Notes under the pieces: generated by a model | The model's database searches: none | What the model saw: only the letters and a program-made list of their open reading frames with translations | What the model was told of the DNA's origin: nothing | Shown here: positions 34,976-42,951 of the stretch, piece by piece | Layout: every line of letters starts with the position of its first letter | How positions within the stretch are numbered: position 1 is the first letter of the stretch | Program-made: the position numbers and the translations under genes | NCBI RefSeq assembly: GCF_021389975.1 | Contig: NZ_CP089981.1 | Location: 2,691,501 to 2,755,500, forward strand | Source of the DNA: Fulvivirga ulvae | GTDB lineage: Bacteria; Bacteroidota; Bacteroidia; Cytophagales; Cyclobacteriaceae | DNA: 64,000 nucleotides | Direction of reading: 5' to 3'

Positions 34976-36296
34976 TTTTGTTGTATAATGTAGAGCGGTC
35001 AATTTTTAAAATCCTGGCTGCTTTTGATTTATTAAACTTCACATCTTTCAGTGTCTGCGCAATCAGGGCTTTTTCACTTTGGATGGCAAGTGTTTTTAGG
35101 TCCTTGGGCGGGCTAAATTCCTTGTTTGACGATAACTTGTTTTCTGCGGTTAGCTCCGGAAGGTTATCAGAACTCAGATATTCTTCTGTCTCTAATAAAA
35201 CAGACCGCCTCACCATATTTTTTAATTCCCGGATGTTTCCCGGCCAGTCGTAGTTTAGAAATACATCCATTACTTCATTAGAAAAGCCTTTGACACTTCG
35301 GTTAAGTTCACGATTGGCCCTTTCGAGAAAATACCTCGCGTAAACCTCAATGTCCTGTTTCCGTTGTCTGAGTGGAGGTATATTAATTTGAAATTCATTG
35401 ATCCGGTGAAACAGATCCTCTCTGAAATTGCTGTCAGCGGATGCTACCGGGCTAAGATTTTCATTAGTTGCTGTAATAAGTCTCACATCGACATCAAAAT
35501 CTTTGGTTCCGCCAACCTTACGAACCTTTCTTTCCTGCAATACGCGAAGGAGTTTTACCTGCACCTCATAAGATAGGTTGCCAATCTCATCCAAAAACAA
35601 TGTTCCTCCATTTGCCAGCTTAAATTGGCCGTCTTTGTCGTTTATAGCTCCTGTAAAAGCTCCTTTTACATGCCCGAAAAGCTCGCTGGCAGCAAGGTTT
35701 TCCGACAATGCTCCACAATCTATCGAAACGAAAGGTTTATCTTTGCGCTTGCTTTTCTGGTGAATAAGACGAGCAATATATTCTTTGCCCGTACCGCTTT
35801 CACCAAGTATCAATACCGACATATCAGTTTCCGCCACCAACCCTACATGCTGTATTATCCGTTGGAAATCAGGGCTTTGTCCGTTTACAAATTCAAAATT
35901 TTGAGTTGCGGGAGCCGGAGGTGCTTCCTCTGCCGATTTTTTGACCAGGGCTTTATTGATGATGCTTAGCAGCTCGTCAGGGTTGATTGGTTTTGCAATA
36001 TATTCGAAGGCCCCCAGCTTAATAGCCTTGACGGCACTTTTGATGTGAGCGTAATTTGTCATAATAATAACGGCACAGTCATGATCCTTCTTTTTAATTT
36101 CCTTTAAAAGATCAAGCCCATCCAGATCAGGCATTTTAAGATCTGAGAGTATGATGTCAAAAGATTTTTCATTGAGCTTTCGTAAGGCCATCATGCCGTT
36201 AGAGGCACTGTCACACTCGAAACTGTTCTTTACAAGAAACCCCTTTAGCATGGTTGCAAAGGAAACATCATCCTCAACTATTAAAATACTTGCCAT
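34950..36296 (-). CDS. Sigma-54-dependent NtrC-family response regulator
   Basis: The 448-residue protein has a receiver domain (D52 phospho-site, K102 in AKP), an AAA+ domain with Walker A GESGTGKE (165-172), the sigma-54-contact GAFTGA (212-217), Walker B GTLFLDEIG, an arginine-finger region (NFREDLFHRIN) and a C-terminal Fis-type helix-turn-helix (KSKAARILKIDRSTLYNKI). It activates sigma-54 promoters when phosphorylated. No sensor kinase is adjacent. It overlaps the REC-Hpt gene tail to tail. Confidence 0.95.
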   Translation of the reverse strand: MASILIVEDDVSFATMLKGFLVKNSFECDSASNGMMALRKLNEKSFDIILSDLKMPDLDGLDLLKEIKKKDHDCAVIIMTNYAHIKSAVKAIKLGAFEYIAKPINPDELLSIINKALVKKSAEEAPPAPATQNFEFVNGQSPDFQRIIQHVGLVAETDMSVLILGESGTGKEYIARLIHQKSKRKDKPFVSIDCGALSENLAASELFGHVKGAFTGAINDKDGQFKLANGGTLFLDEIGNLSYEVQVKLLRVLQERKVRKVGGTKDFDVDVRLITATNENLSPVASADSNFREDLFHRINEFQINIPPLRQRKQDIEVYARYFLERANRELNRSVKGFSNEVMDVFLNYDWPGNIRELKNMVRRSVLLETEEYLSSDNLPELTAENKLSSNKEFSPPKDLKTLAIQSEKALIAQTLKDVKFNKSKAARILKIDRSTLYNKIRKYELEA

Positions 36297-36359
36297 TATT
36301 AATTATTACTTTGTTAAAGCTTAACGGTTTGCCAGGGGCAAATGTGATCTATAAGCTAA

Positions 36360-36394
36360 CAAAAATAAAGGCCCACTTGTTAAAGCGGGCCTTT
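36360..36394 (-). terminator. Terminator of the PepSY-like gene
   Basis: Minus-strand AAAGGCCCGCTT / AAGTGGGCCTTT (one mismatch) followed by ATTTTTG, about 50 bp after the stop of the small secreted gene. Confidence 0.8.
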
Positions 36395-36442
36395 CTGGAG
36401 TTAAAGAAGTGCTATTGGCTGTTGAAAGACTAAACCATCCTG

Positions 36443-36778
36443 TTAGTCTTCAATCAACCCACCATCTTTATTGTACACTTTTATCTGCTTTTGCTTTTTT
36501 TCATTGGCGAAGTGAACCTCATATTCCACCTTTTCTTTATCGTCAGAGTAAGTGATTTTATAAACCTTGGCAATATTCCATTTGGCAAATTCACCGCCCA
36601 TAATAGCATCTTTGATAGATGCAGGAAGTTCAGACGGTGTTATTTCAGTTTTCTTAGGGTCAATTTTCAAAACAACCTCATCAGCCGATTTAACTTCTGA
36701 AGTAGTAGCCTGGGTTGATACAATGGCTGCAAAAGTAAGCGCAAATGCGGCTATAAATATTTTGGTCAGTTTCATCAT
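36443..36778 (-). CDS. Small secreted PepSY-like protein
   Basis: The 111-residue product has an N-terminal signal peptide (KIFIAAFALTFAAIVSTQA) and a short mature domain with the PepSY-like pattern: LPASIKDAIMGGEFAKWNIAKVYKIT, then YEVHFANEKKQKQIKVYNKDGGLIED. Such domains bind proteases or small ligands in the periplasm; the role here is unknown. Two adjacent ATGs are possible starts (36778 or 36775). It is monocistronic with its own terminator and lies divergent to the second lpd gene. Confidence 0.75.
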   Translation of the reverse strand: MMKLTKIFIAAFALTFAAIVSTQATTSEVKSADEVVLKIDPKKTEITPSELPASIKDAIMGGEFAKWNIAKVYKITYSDDKEKVEYEVHFANEKKQKQIKVYNKDGGLIED

Positions 36779-36997
36779 TATAATCGTTTTGGTTAAAAAT
36801 TCATTTATTACAATCAGGTACAGAATTGTGCCAAACCTTATTTTATTATATAATGCTCTGGTATTCAGTATTTTAATTCTTTCCGGTATTGGGGAATGGA
36901 AGAAGGCTGTGGCATTTTCCTACAAAATGATGTGTACCTGTGTAGACTGCTCCAGGTGCTATCTGGAAAGCAAATTTTTTTCTAAGGCCATTTCGAT

Positions 36998-37005
36998 TAA
37001 ATTTG
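36998..37005 (+). promoter_or_regulatory. Candidate -7 element of the second lpd gene
   Basis: TAAATTTG followed by CAATC, 40 bp upstream of the ATG, the same TTTGCA-type extension as at rpsP and rplS. Confidence 0.45.
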
Positions 37006-37045
37006 CAATCCCACGATTAAACAGGAAATTAAAACACGTTATAAC

Positions 37046-38440
37046 ATGTCAAAGAAATATGATCTTTTAGTATTAGGTAGTGGACCTGGTGGTTATGTTG
37101 CCGCTATTCGCGCTGCTCAGTTGGGATTACAAGTTGGGGTTGTGGAAAAGGAGTCTTTGGGAGGTATTTGTCTTAACTGGGGTTGTATTCCTACCAAGGC
37201 GCTATTAAAAAGTGCTAATGTTTTTGAATACATATCACATGCCGCTGATTACGGAATCAGTGTAAAAGATGCCAAGGCAGATTTGGATGGCATGGTGAAG
37301 CGAAGCAGAGGTGTTGCCGATGGTATGAGCAAAGGTATTCAGTTCTTGTTTAAAAAGAACAAGATCGATGCTATCATGGGCTTTGGTAAACTAAAGGCCG
37401 GTAAGAAAATAGAAGTTACTGCTGAGGATGGCAAAACAGAAACCTATAGCGCAGATCATATTATCGTTGCCACTGGTGGCCGCTCCAGGCAGTTACCTAA
37501 CCTGCCTATAGATGGCAAAAACATCATAGGCTACAGAGAGGCTTTGGTTCTCGATAAGGCACCTAAAAAAATGGTAATAGTTGGTTCAGGAGCTATCGGG
37601 GTGGAATTTGCATATTTTTACAACACTATAGGCACCGAAGTAACGGTTGTAGAGTTTATGCCTAGGCTTGTCCCTGTTGAAGACGAAGAGGTTTCAAAAG
37701 CACTTGAGAGGAATTTCAAGAAAGCCGGTATGAAGGTAATGACCAGCTCTGAAGTTACTCATGTGGATACCAAAGGTAAAGGCTGTAAGGTTACCGTAAA
37801 AACGAAAAAAGGTGATGAGATAATAGACTGTGATGTTGTACTTTCTGCAGTAGGTATCTCTACGAACCTTGAAGGCATAGGCCTTGAGGATATTGGCGTG
37901 GCTACAGATAAAGGGAAGGTAATCGTTGATGATTATTATAAAACTAACATACCTGGCGTATATGCCATCGGAGATATTGTACATGGGCCTGCCCTGGCAC
38001 ATGTGGCTTCGGCTGAAGGTATCATTTGCGTTGAAAAAATAGCCGGAGAAAACCCTCAGCCTCTTGATTATAACAACATACCGGGATGTACCTATTGTAG
38101 CCCCGAGATAGCCTCGGTTGGGTACACGGAAGCTGCTGCTAAGGAAGCCGGTTATGAGCTTAAAGTGGGTAAATTCCCATTCTCGGCATCAGGTAAAGCC
38201 AGTGCCGCAGGAGCCAAGGATGGTTTTGTAAAGCTTATCTTTGATGCTAAATATGGCGAATTGCTGGGCGCCCATATGATAGGAGCTAACGTTACTGAAA
38301 TGATTGCAGAAATTGTGGCTGTGAGGAAACTGGAAACAACCGGTCATGAGATCATAAAAGCTGTACACCCTCACCCCACCATGTCGGAGGCAGTGATGGA
38401 AGCAGCAGCAGCAGCGTATGATGAAGTGATTCATATATAA
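37046..38440 (+). CDS. lpdA: Dihydrolipoyl dehydrogenase (E3), second copy
   Basis: The 464 residues contain GSGPGGYVAAI, the redox disulfide GGICLNWGCIPTKAL, the NAD motif VGSGAIGVEFA and the C-terminal HPHPTMSEA active-site end. It differs clearly from the sucAB-linked copy (tryptophan between the cysteines, distinct C-terminus), so it is probably the E3 for pyruvate or branched-chain dehydrogenase or the glycine-cleavage system. No E1/E2 or gcv gene is adjacent, so the partner cannot be decided here. It is monocistronic and followed by a large hairpin-bearing element. Confidence 0.96.
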   Translation: MSKKYDLLVLGSGPGGYVAAIRAAQLGLQVGVVEKESLGGICLNWGCIPTKALLKSANVFEYISHAADYGISVKDAKADLDGMVKRSRGVADGMSKGIQFLFKKNKIDAIMGFGKLKAGKKIEVTAEDGKTETYSADHIIVATGGRSRQLPNLPIDGKNIIGYREALVLDKAPKKMVIVGSGAIGVEFAYFYNTIGTEVTVVEFMPRLVPVEDEEVSKALERNFKKAGMKVMTSSEVTHVDTKGKGCKVTVKTKKGDEIIDCDVVLSAVGISTNLEGIGLEDIGVATDKGKVIVDDYYKTNIPGVYAIGDIVHGPALAHVASAEGIICVEKIAGENPQPLDYNNIPGCTYCSPEIASVGYTEAAAKEAGYELKVGKFPFSASGKASAAGAKDGFVKLIFDAKYGELLGAHMIGANVTEMIAEIVAVRKLETTGHEIIKAVHPHPTMSEAVMEAAAAAYDEVIHI

Positions 38441-38460
38441 TTTGATAAAAATTATTACCC

Positions 38461-38564
38461 GAAAGGGACTGGTCTTAAGTTAGGGGGCGGGTGTCATGTC
38501 TGCCGACTATTGACAAGTGCATATTTAAGCCTTTAACTTTTGATACAGTCCCTTTCTATTTTTT
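38461..38564 (+). terminator. Large structured terminator-like element after lpd copy 2
   Basis: GAAAGGGACTG at 38461-38471 pairs perfectly with CAGTCCCTTTC at 38546-38556 across about 74 bases, and the outer stem is followed by CTATTTTTT. The enclosed segment can form a GGCGG/CTGCC helix and an AAGTTA/TAACTT helix. It may be a simple terminator with a long loop or a compact structured RNA. Confidence 0.55.
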
Positions 38565-38669
38565 AATCCACAAAGCATATCCCGGCTGATCAACCGGTGA
38601 AGGGTCCGAAACATTCCCAATTTGTGCCCCGCCATATACCCCCTTTTGGTTAATTAATTCCCCAATGTG

Positions 38670-38697
38670 TTGATTAATTGAACAAAAAATATGTTTG
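38670..38697 (+). promoter_or_regulatory. Candidate promoter of the LamG lipoprotein gene
   Basis: TTG at 38670-38672, 17-bp spacer, TATGTTTG at 38690-38697: both elements match the Bacteroidota consensus. Confidence 0.5.
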
Positions 38698-38966
38698 TAA
38701 TCTTGTCCTTCCTAAAAACTAATGCGTTGATAATGTTCGATTAATGCGCCGCTTTTAAGTTTAATTAATTAGTAAAATCAGTCAATCTGTGAGAGGACAG
38801 CTTATTAATAATTAAAAATTACGTGAATTAATCTTCTCGGTTTTGGGTTATAGACTTTGATAGTGCTATATCAATTTACAGGTTTCAGAATTTAATAGGT
38901 GAGTTTGGGTGTGAAAGTTGCCCAAGGATTAAGACATAGATGTTTTAACTCACATAAACTATTAAT

Positions 38967-39761
38967 ATGATGAAATCACATGTTTACACACTCAGGATAT
39001 TGTGCCTGGCACTGGCTGTAGCAATAGCCGGCTGCTCAGAGGAAGACGACCCATCTGCCGACCCCGGAGAGGAAGAAATAGTTGATCCGCCTACGCCCTC
39101 TTTAACTTTTGCGACCCCCTCAGACTCAACAGGGATTGCATTTGAAGTAGTTGGTAACCCCGTAGTTGACGGAACAAAGTATACCTTTAACACCACTGAT
39201 GAAGATAATGGTTGTGGAATGCCTGGTGGGGATTATATCAAACTGGATACACTCGACCCCATTTGGGATAAAGGTTTTGCCGTAGCAGCCTGGGTAGAAT
39301 TTCAGGAAGAAGAACGTTACTACGAAAGAATTGTCGATTTTGGTAACGGATGGGGCGAAAACGGTGGAATGAATATTACACTGTCACGCCTGGCACGTTC
39401 TGCCGATCTGGTTTTAACCAGTTGGATAGACACTGACTCTTTAACTAATCGCGAAAAAGGAAGACTTATCGCGCGTGACGCAATAGTCAATGGTGAGACT
39501 TTGTTTTATGCAGCTACAGTTAGTCCTACGGGAGAAATGAAGATATATGTAAATGGGGAATTGGCGGCTGAAAAGGCTGATGGGCATCCGGTTGCCAATG
39601 TTGTACGAAATGAGAATTTCATTGGACACTCTAATTGGTGTCAGGAAGATTATGACTTTAAGGGAACAATTGATGGAATGTACATATACAACAGGGCAAT
39701 AACTCCGAAAGAAGTTAGGGCTCTATATGACCTTCGAGCTGGCTCAGATCAGGCTAAATAG
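38967..39761 (+). CDS. LamG/concanavalin A-like lectin domain lipoprotein
   Basis: The 264-residue lipoprotein has lipobox IAGC (Cys23) followed by SEEDD, an acidic surface-export-like signal, then a Pro/Glu linker. Residues about 75-255 are a LamG-type jellyroll: FAVAAWVEFQEEERYYERIVDFGNG, the LFYAATVSPTGEMKIYVNGELA strand pair and the closing FKGTIDGMYIYNRAITPKEVRALYD. Such domains bind carbohydrate or protein at the cell surface; no catalytic residues are apparent. Its unusually long leader and own terminator make it an independent unit. Confidence 0.88.
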   Translation: MMKSHVYTLRILCLALAVAIAGCSEEDDPSADPGEEEIVDPPTPSLTFATPSDSTGIAFEVVGNPVVDGTKYTFNTTDEDNGCGMPGGDYIKLDTLDPIWDKGFAVAAWVEFQEEERYYERIVDFGNGWGENGGMNITLSRLARSADLVLTSWIDTDSLTNREKGRLIARDAIVNGETLFYAATVSPTGEMKIYVNGELAAEKADGHPVANVVRNENFIGHSNWCQEDYDFKGTIDGMYIYNRAITPKEVRALYDLRAGSDQAK

Positions 39762-39778
39762 CAAAAAATTGTCTTAAG

Positions 39779-39818
39779 AATACGGCCATTTCTGTTTCCA
39801 GGAAATGGCCGTATTTTT
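39779..39818. terminator. Bidirectional terminator between LamG lipoprotein and TonB receptor genes
   Basis: AATACGGCCATTTC / GAAATGGCCGTATT, a perfect 14-bp stem with a 9-base loop, followed by T on the plus strand and usable from both sides. Confidence 0.9.
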
Positions 39819-39832
39819 AAAACTACGAAACC

Positions 39833-42082
39833 CTAAAAGAAAAAGCTGAGACTTGCCTTTGCAAATAGTGGGCTTCCAGGGGTAAAATGTATTTCCGATA
39901 CAGGGGCAGTTTCATTAAACAGGCGTGATTCTGTATCAAACTGTGCCTCTTTCCACTCACTATCCAGGACATTTACTATGGAAAACCCCACCTCATATCT
40001 TGGACGAGTATAATTTAAGGTAGCATCCAAAAGAAAATACCCTTCCGCCTTGATGCTGTTATCTTCGTTGGCTGGTCTGTCATCCATATACCTGTATCGC
40101 AGGCTTCCGTTAATTCCATTTTTCATGTTAAAGCTTACACCTCCAATGCTCGTGAAAGTCGGAGCCAGTGGGATATGATTGGCCTCTTCCGGTTCATTAA
40201 CCGCTTCCGGATCAGTGAAATTCAAATCCGCATCAAGGTAAAGCCATTGTAATAGTTGATATCTGAAGGATAAGTCCAGTCCCCTTCGCCTGGTTTCTCC
40301 GCTAGGTTCTACTATGCCCTCATCACCTACATATACAAATTCCTGATCAAGATTGAGTTGCCATATGGCTGCATTGATTGACAGATTAGGCACAGGCTTG
40401 TAAATGCCTCCAAAGTCGAAACCATAGGCTTTTGGTAATACGTCCTTTCCACTTTGTGCTACCACTACCCTGGTATCATTAGAGTGAAAGCCAATACCTG
40501 CTTTGGCAAAAAGACCAATTTTAGGTGTTAGCTTATATGTTGCACTAAACTTTGGAGAGAATACACCTTCGCTCTCACCTTGCCTTTCATAAGTGCTGGC
40601 CAATGCATCTACATAATTGAATATGAAATGATCATAACGTAAGCTTCCGTTAATGGAAAACACGGGGGTAATATCGAGGGTTTCACTAACGTAGGCGTAT
40701 ACATTAGTCTCATCAATATCTCCTTTGGCCAGATCATCCAGTACCTCCCTGCGGTTTAGGGTATGAGATAGTCGGATGTCATTAACATCATCATACCTGA
40801 ACCCTGCACCCGCCTTAGATGTAAGGTTACGGTTTCCCAGAAATCCCTCCTTGGTATATGTGCCGGCATACCCGTAAATATTTCTGTTTTCCGATTGTGT
40901 GATCTGGTCTCCGTTTACGGGGTCATTGAGGAAGAAAGTAAAATTGGAAACCAACATAAAATCGTAGCTGGAAAAGAAAACCTGGTGTTCAAGGTTTGCA
41001 TCATTACCGAGATCGAGATTATATCTTATGTTCAGGTTTGTACGGCTGGTTTCCCCACCTTCTGTATCATCAATAGCTCCGAACCGACCTATTTGTCCAC
41101 TTTCTACTGCTCTTACAGGTATCTGACCAGAGGCATCCCACTTACTTGTAAATCGAGAGGCTGATATTGAAAGTAATCTTTTGTTATCAAAATATCCGGT
41201 GTATTTACCCATAATGTTGATGCGCGAAAAATTTTGAGGACTTTCAAAATACCCATCGGTAAGATATAGCTCAGAAGCGAGATACAGGTTTTCACGGTTC
41301 CCATTTTTCTGTTTGTTATACAGATCGATGAGACCCACACTCCTTAAGGTGCCGTATTGTCCACCTTCCAGTTTAATCATGCTGCTATCGAGCCTGTCCC
41401 TGGTACTGAATGCTGCATATCCTGCTGTGGTAAAGTTACCCTGATCTGCGTAGTAAGGCCCCTTGTTGAAGTTTACGCGTTCAATGGTTTCTGGTATGAC
41501 AAAATGCAGGTCAGAATAGCCTTGTCCATGGGCGTGCGATACCATATTTACAGGCATCCCGTCTACCGTCAGGTTGATATCTGTACCATGGTCAATATCA
41601 AATCCACGTAAAAATATCTGCTCCGCCTTGCCACCACCTGCGTGTTGGGCAATAAAAAGGCCAGGAACAAGCCTTAGTACGTCCTGAGAACTTTCCGTGG
41701 GACGCAGCTTTATGTCATAGGCAGATATGGAACTGAGATTTTTGACTTCTTCAGAAGTAATAACCACATCGGCCAGCTCAATATTTCCTTGTTGTAGATA
41801 AAAGTCCAGGTTTAGTTCTTTGTCTGTTATTTCTATTTCCTTCTGTTGACTTTTATAACCGATATAGGACACAGACACTGTAAAAGTACCAGCCGGCAAT
41901 TTTAGTTTAAAGTTTCCGAAGGCATCAGCTGAGGCACCAGCTCCGTTACCAACTAATATATTGGCTCCGGGTAATGGCTCACCCTGATGGTTATATATTT
42001 GCCCGCTAAATATTTGCTGGGCATAAAGATTCTGGCAATAGCAAAGCACAGCTACCAGAATTAGTAGTTTGATTTTTGTCAT
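39833..42082 (-). CDS. TonB-dependent receptor, probable transition-metal type
   Basis: The 749-residue receptor has a signal peptide (YCQNLYAQ), a carboxypeptidase-like domain (residues about 25-100; GANILVGN, YIGYKSQQKE), a plug (about 110-240) with VDGMPVNMVSHAHGQGYSDLHF, and a barrel ending KASLSFFF. The SHAHGQGYSDLHF stretch places histidines at the plug apex, as in receptors I associate with zinc or copper. The gene upstream (101 bp) encodes a His-rich protein, which strengthens the metal idea. The specific metal is inference. It ends in a terminator shared with the LamG gene. Confidence 0.9.
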   Translation of the reverse strand: MTKIKLLILVAVLCYCQNLYAQQIFSGQIYNHQGEPLPGANILVGNGAGASADAFGNFKLKLPAGTFTVSVSYIGYKSQQKEIEITDKELNLDFYLQQGNIELADVVITSEEVKNLSSISAYDIKLRPTESSQDVLRLVPGLFIAQHAGGGKAEQIFLRGFDIDHGTDINLTVDGMPVNMVSHAHGQGYSDLHFVIPETIERVNFNKGPYYADQGNFTTAGYAAFSTRDRLDSSMIKLEGGQYGTLRSVGLIDLYNKQKNGNRENLYLASELYLTDGYFESPQNFSRINIMGKYTGYFDNKRLLSISASRFTSKWDASGQIPVRAVESGQIGRFGAIDDTEGGETSRTNLNIRYNLDLGNDANLEHQVFFSSYDFMLVSNFTFFLNDPVNGDQITQSENRNIYGYAGTYTKEGFLGNRNLTSKAGAGFRYDDVNDIRLSHTLNRREVLDDLAKGDIDETNVYAYVSETLDITPVFSINGSLRYDHFIFNYVDALASTYERQGESEGVFSPKFSATYKLTPKIGLFAKAGIGFHSNDTRVVVAQSGKDVLPKAYGFDFGGIYKPVPNLSINAAIWQLNLDQEFVYVGDEGIVEPSGETRRRGLDLSFRYQLLQWLYLDADLNFTDPEAVNEPEEANHIPLAPTFTSIGGVSFNMKNGINGSLRYRYMDDRPANEDNSIKAEGYFLLDATLNYTRPRYEVGFSIVNVLDSEWKEAQFDTESRLFNETAPVSEIHFTPGSPLFAKASLSFFF

Positions 42083-42183
42083 AATTTATATTTAAAGCAT
42101 TAATAATCAGGCAGTAAAGTGCTAATCTTGTCTATACAAGCTTTGAATTGCCCTTTGAAGCATTAGTATTTGCTCTTTGTGAT

Positions 42184-42552
42184 TTATGACAGAATGGGAG
42201 GAGGGGTAGGAGGAACGAGTTTGTGCGTTTTTGAAATGTCCTGAACATAGCCCGAGAAGGAGACATCAGTGCCGGAATTTGTAAATATCCATACACCATT
42301 TTCGGTTACGTAGTTGAGCAGGAATATAATTTTTAATGGAGAGTGAACAGGGGAATCATTGTTCTCAATATCTTTTAACTTTTCGAAAGCTTTACTATGA
42401 TCTTCAACGTGGTGGTGATGATGATCATGAGTGTGATGATGTATGATATTAGGGATCTGGTGTAAAGTGTCATGCACAATAGTGAATATACCATATCCCA
42501 TAAAGGAACCTGAGTAAAATAAGAAAAGTGGTATGGCAATAATGTTTCTCAA
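42184..42552 (-). CDS. Histidine-rich secreted or membrane-anchored protein, probable metal binder
   Basis: The 122-residue product starts at TTG 42552; an in-frame TAG lies four codons upstream and no ATG is available before the hydrophobic N-terminus (IIAIPLFLFYSGSFMGYGIF). Around residues 38-52 there is a HHHTHDHHHHHVEDH-type run, a classic zinc/nickel/copper chelator, followed by an acidic-basic stretch and a short C-terminal Pro-rich end (PPTPPPI). It sits immediately upstream of the receptor on the same strand. An inverted repeat ACTTGG-TG-CCAAGT lies about 50 bp before its start. A role as periplasmic metal buffer feeding or sensing the receptor is inferred. Confidence 0.75.
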   Translation of the reverse strand: MRNIIAIPLFLFYSGSFMGYGIFTIVHDTLHQIPNIIHHHTHDHHHHHVEDHSKAFEKLKDIENNDSPVHSPLKIIFLLNYVTENGVWIFTNSGTDVSFSGYVQDISKTHKLVPPTPPPILS

Positions 42553-42951
42553 GGAATAAGACTATCTTTTACTCATGGGGCTGCATTTGCAATTTTAGTG
42601 TACTTGGTGCCAAGTTCAAAGTTTGTACAGGTGCAACTTGCTAAATATTTTATGCTTTTAACGATACTGTAATATCAAATACATACTAATAACAGCTTTA
42701 TGGTTAGAAATTGCACCCCTCTATATTTAATTTATGCTTTGGAATAGGGGCAGCAGCACTTTTTAATGGTCAGCCGAATGATTGACTGGGCTATGGTGTT
42801 TGAGGTATCAGGAAATTTGATTGATATATCGATTTTTTTGGTGATATACTCATTTACAGATCAGTGCTTTTAATGATGATTTTTGTAAATTAATATAGTA
42901 TAAAGCCTTATTTTAATAACTTTACTATCCGCCAATTTTTTTTAATAGCAT
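42553..42951. other. Divergent regulatory region of the His-rich gene and the TPR gene
   Basis: No gene is seen in 399 bp. It contains the palindrome at 42602-42615 and AT-rich promoter-like stretches for the TPR gene on the right, including a poly-T run just before its start codon region. Confidence 0.5.
42602..42615. promoter_or_regulatory. Operator-like inverted repeat upstream of the His-rich gene
   Basis: ACTTGG-TG-CCAAGT, perfect 6-bp arms with a 2-bp centre, about 50 bp before the TTG start on the minus strand. A metal-responsive repressor site is plausible but not proved. Confidence 0.35.

Larger units (their letters stand above)
38441..38966 (+). other. Non-coding region between lpd copy 2 and the LamG lipoprotein
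   Basis: No coding sequence is evident in 526 bp. It contains a structured element and terminator (38461-38564), a near-palindrome CCGGctgatcaaCCGG at 38582-38597, and a TTG-N17-TATGTTTG promoter (38670-38697) that would leave a leader of about 260 nt before the lipoprotein gene. Confidence 0.55.

Noticed and set aside
36815..36840. TGGCAC on the minus strand upstream of the PepSY-like gene, like a sigma-54 -24 box
   Set aside because: The -12 region reads TGTA instead of TTGC at the needed distance, so it fails as a sigma-54 promoter despite a nearby NtrC-type gene.
36567..37070. 167-residue plus-strand open frame over the PepSY-like gene and lpd start
   Set aside because: It overlaps the PepSY-like gene in antisense and runs into lpd in another frame; no coding features.
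38582..38597. Near-palindrome CCGGctgatcaaCCGG
   Set aside because: Two arm mismatches and no nearby promoter on it; kept only as part of the non-coding description.
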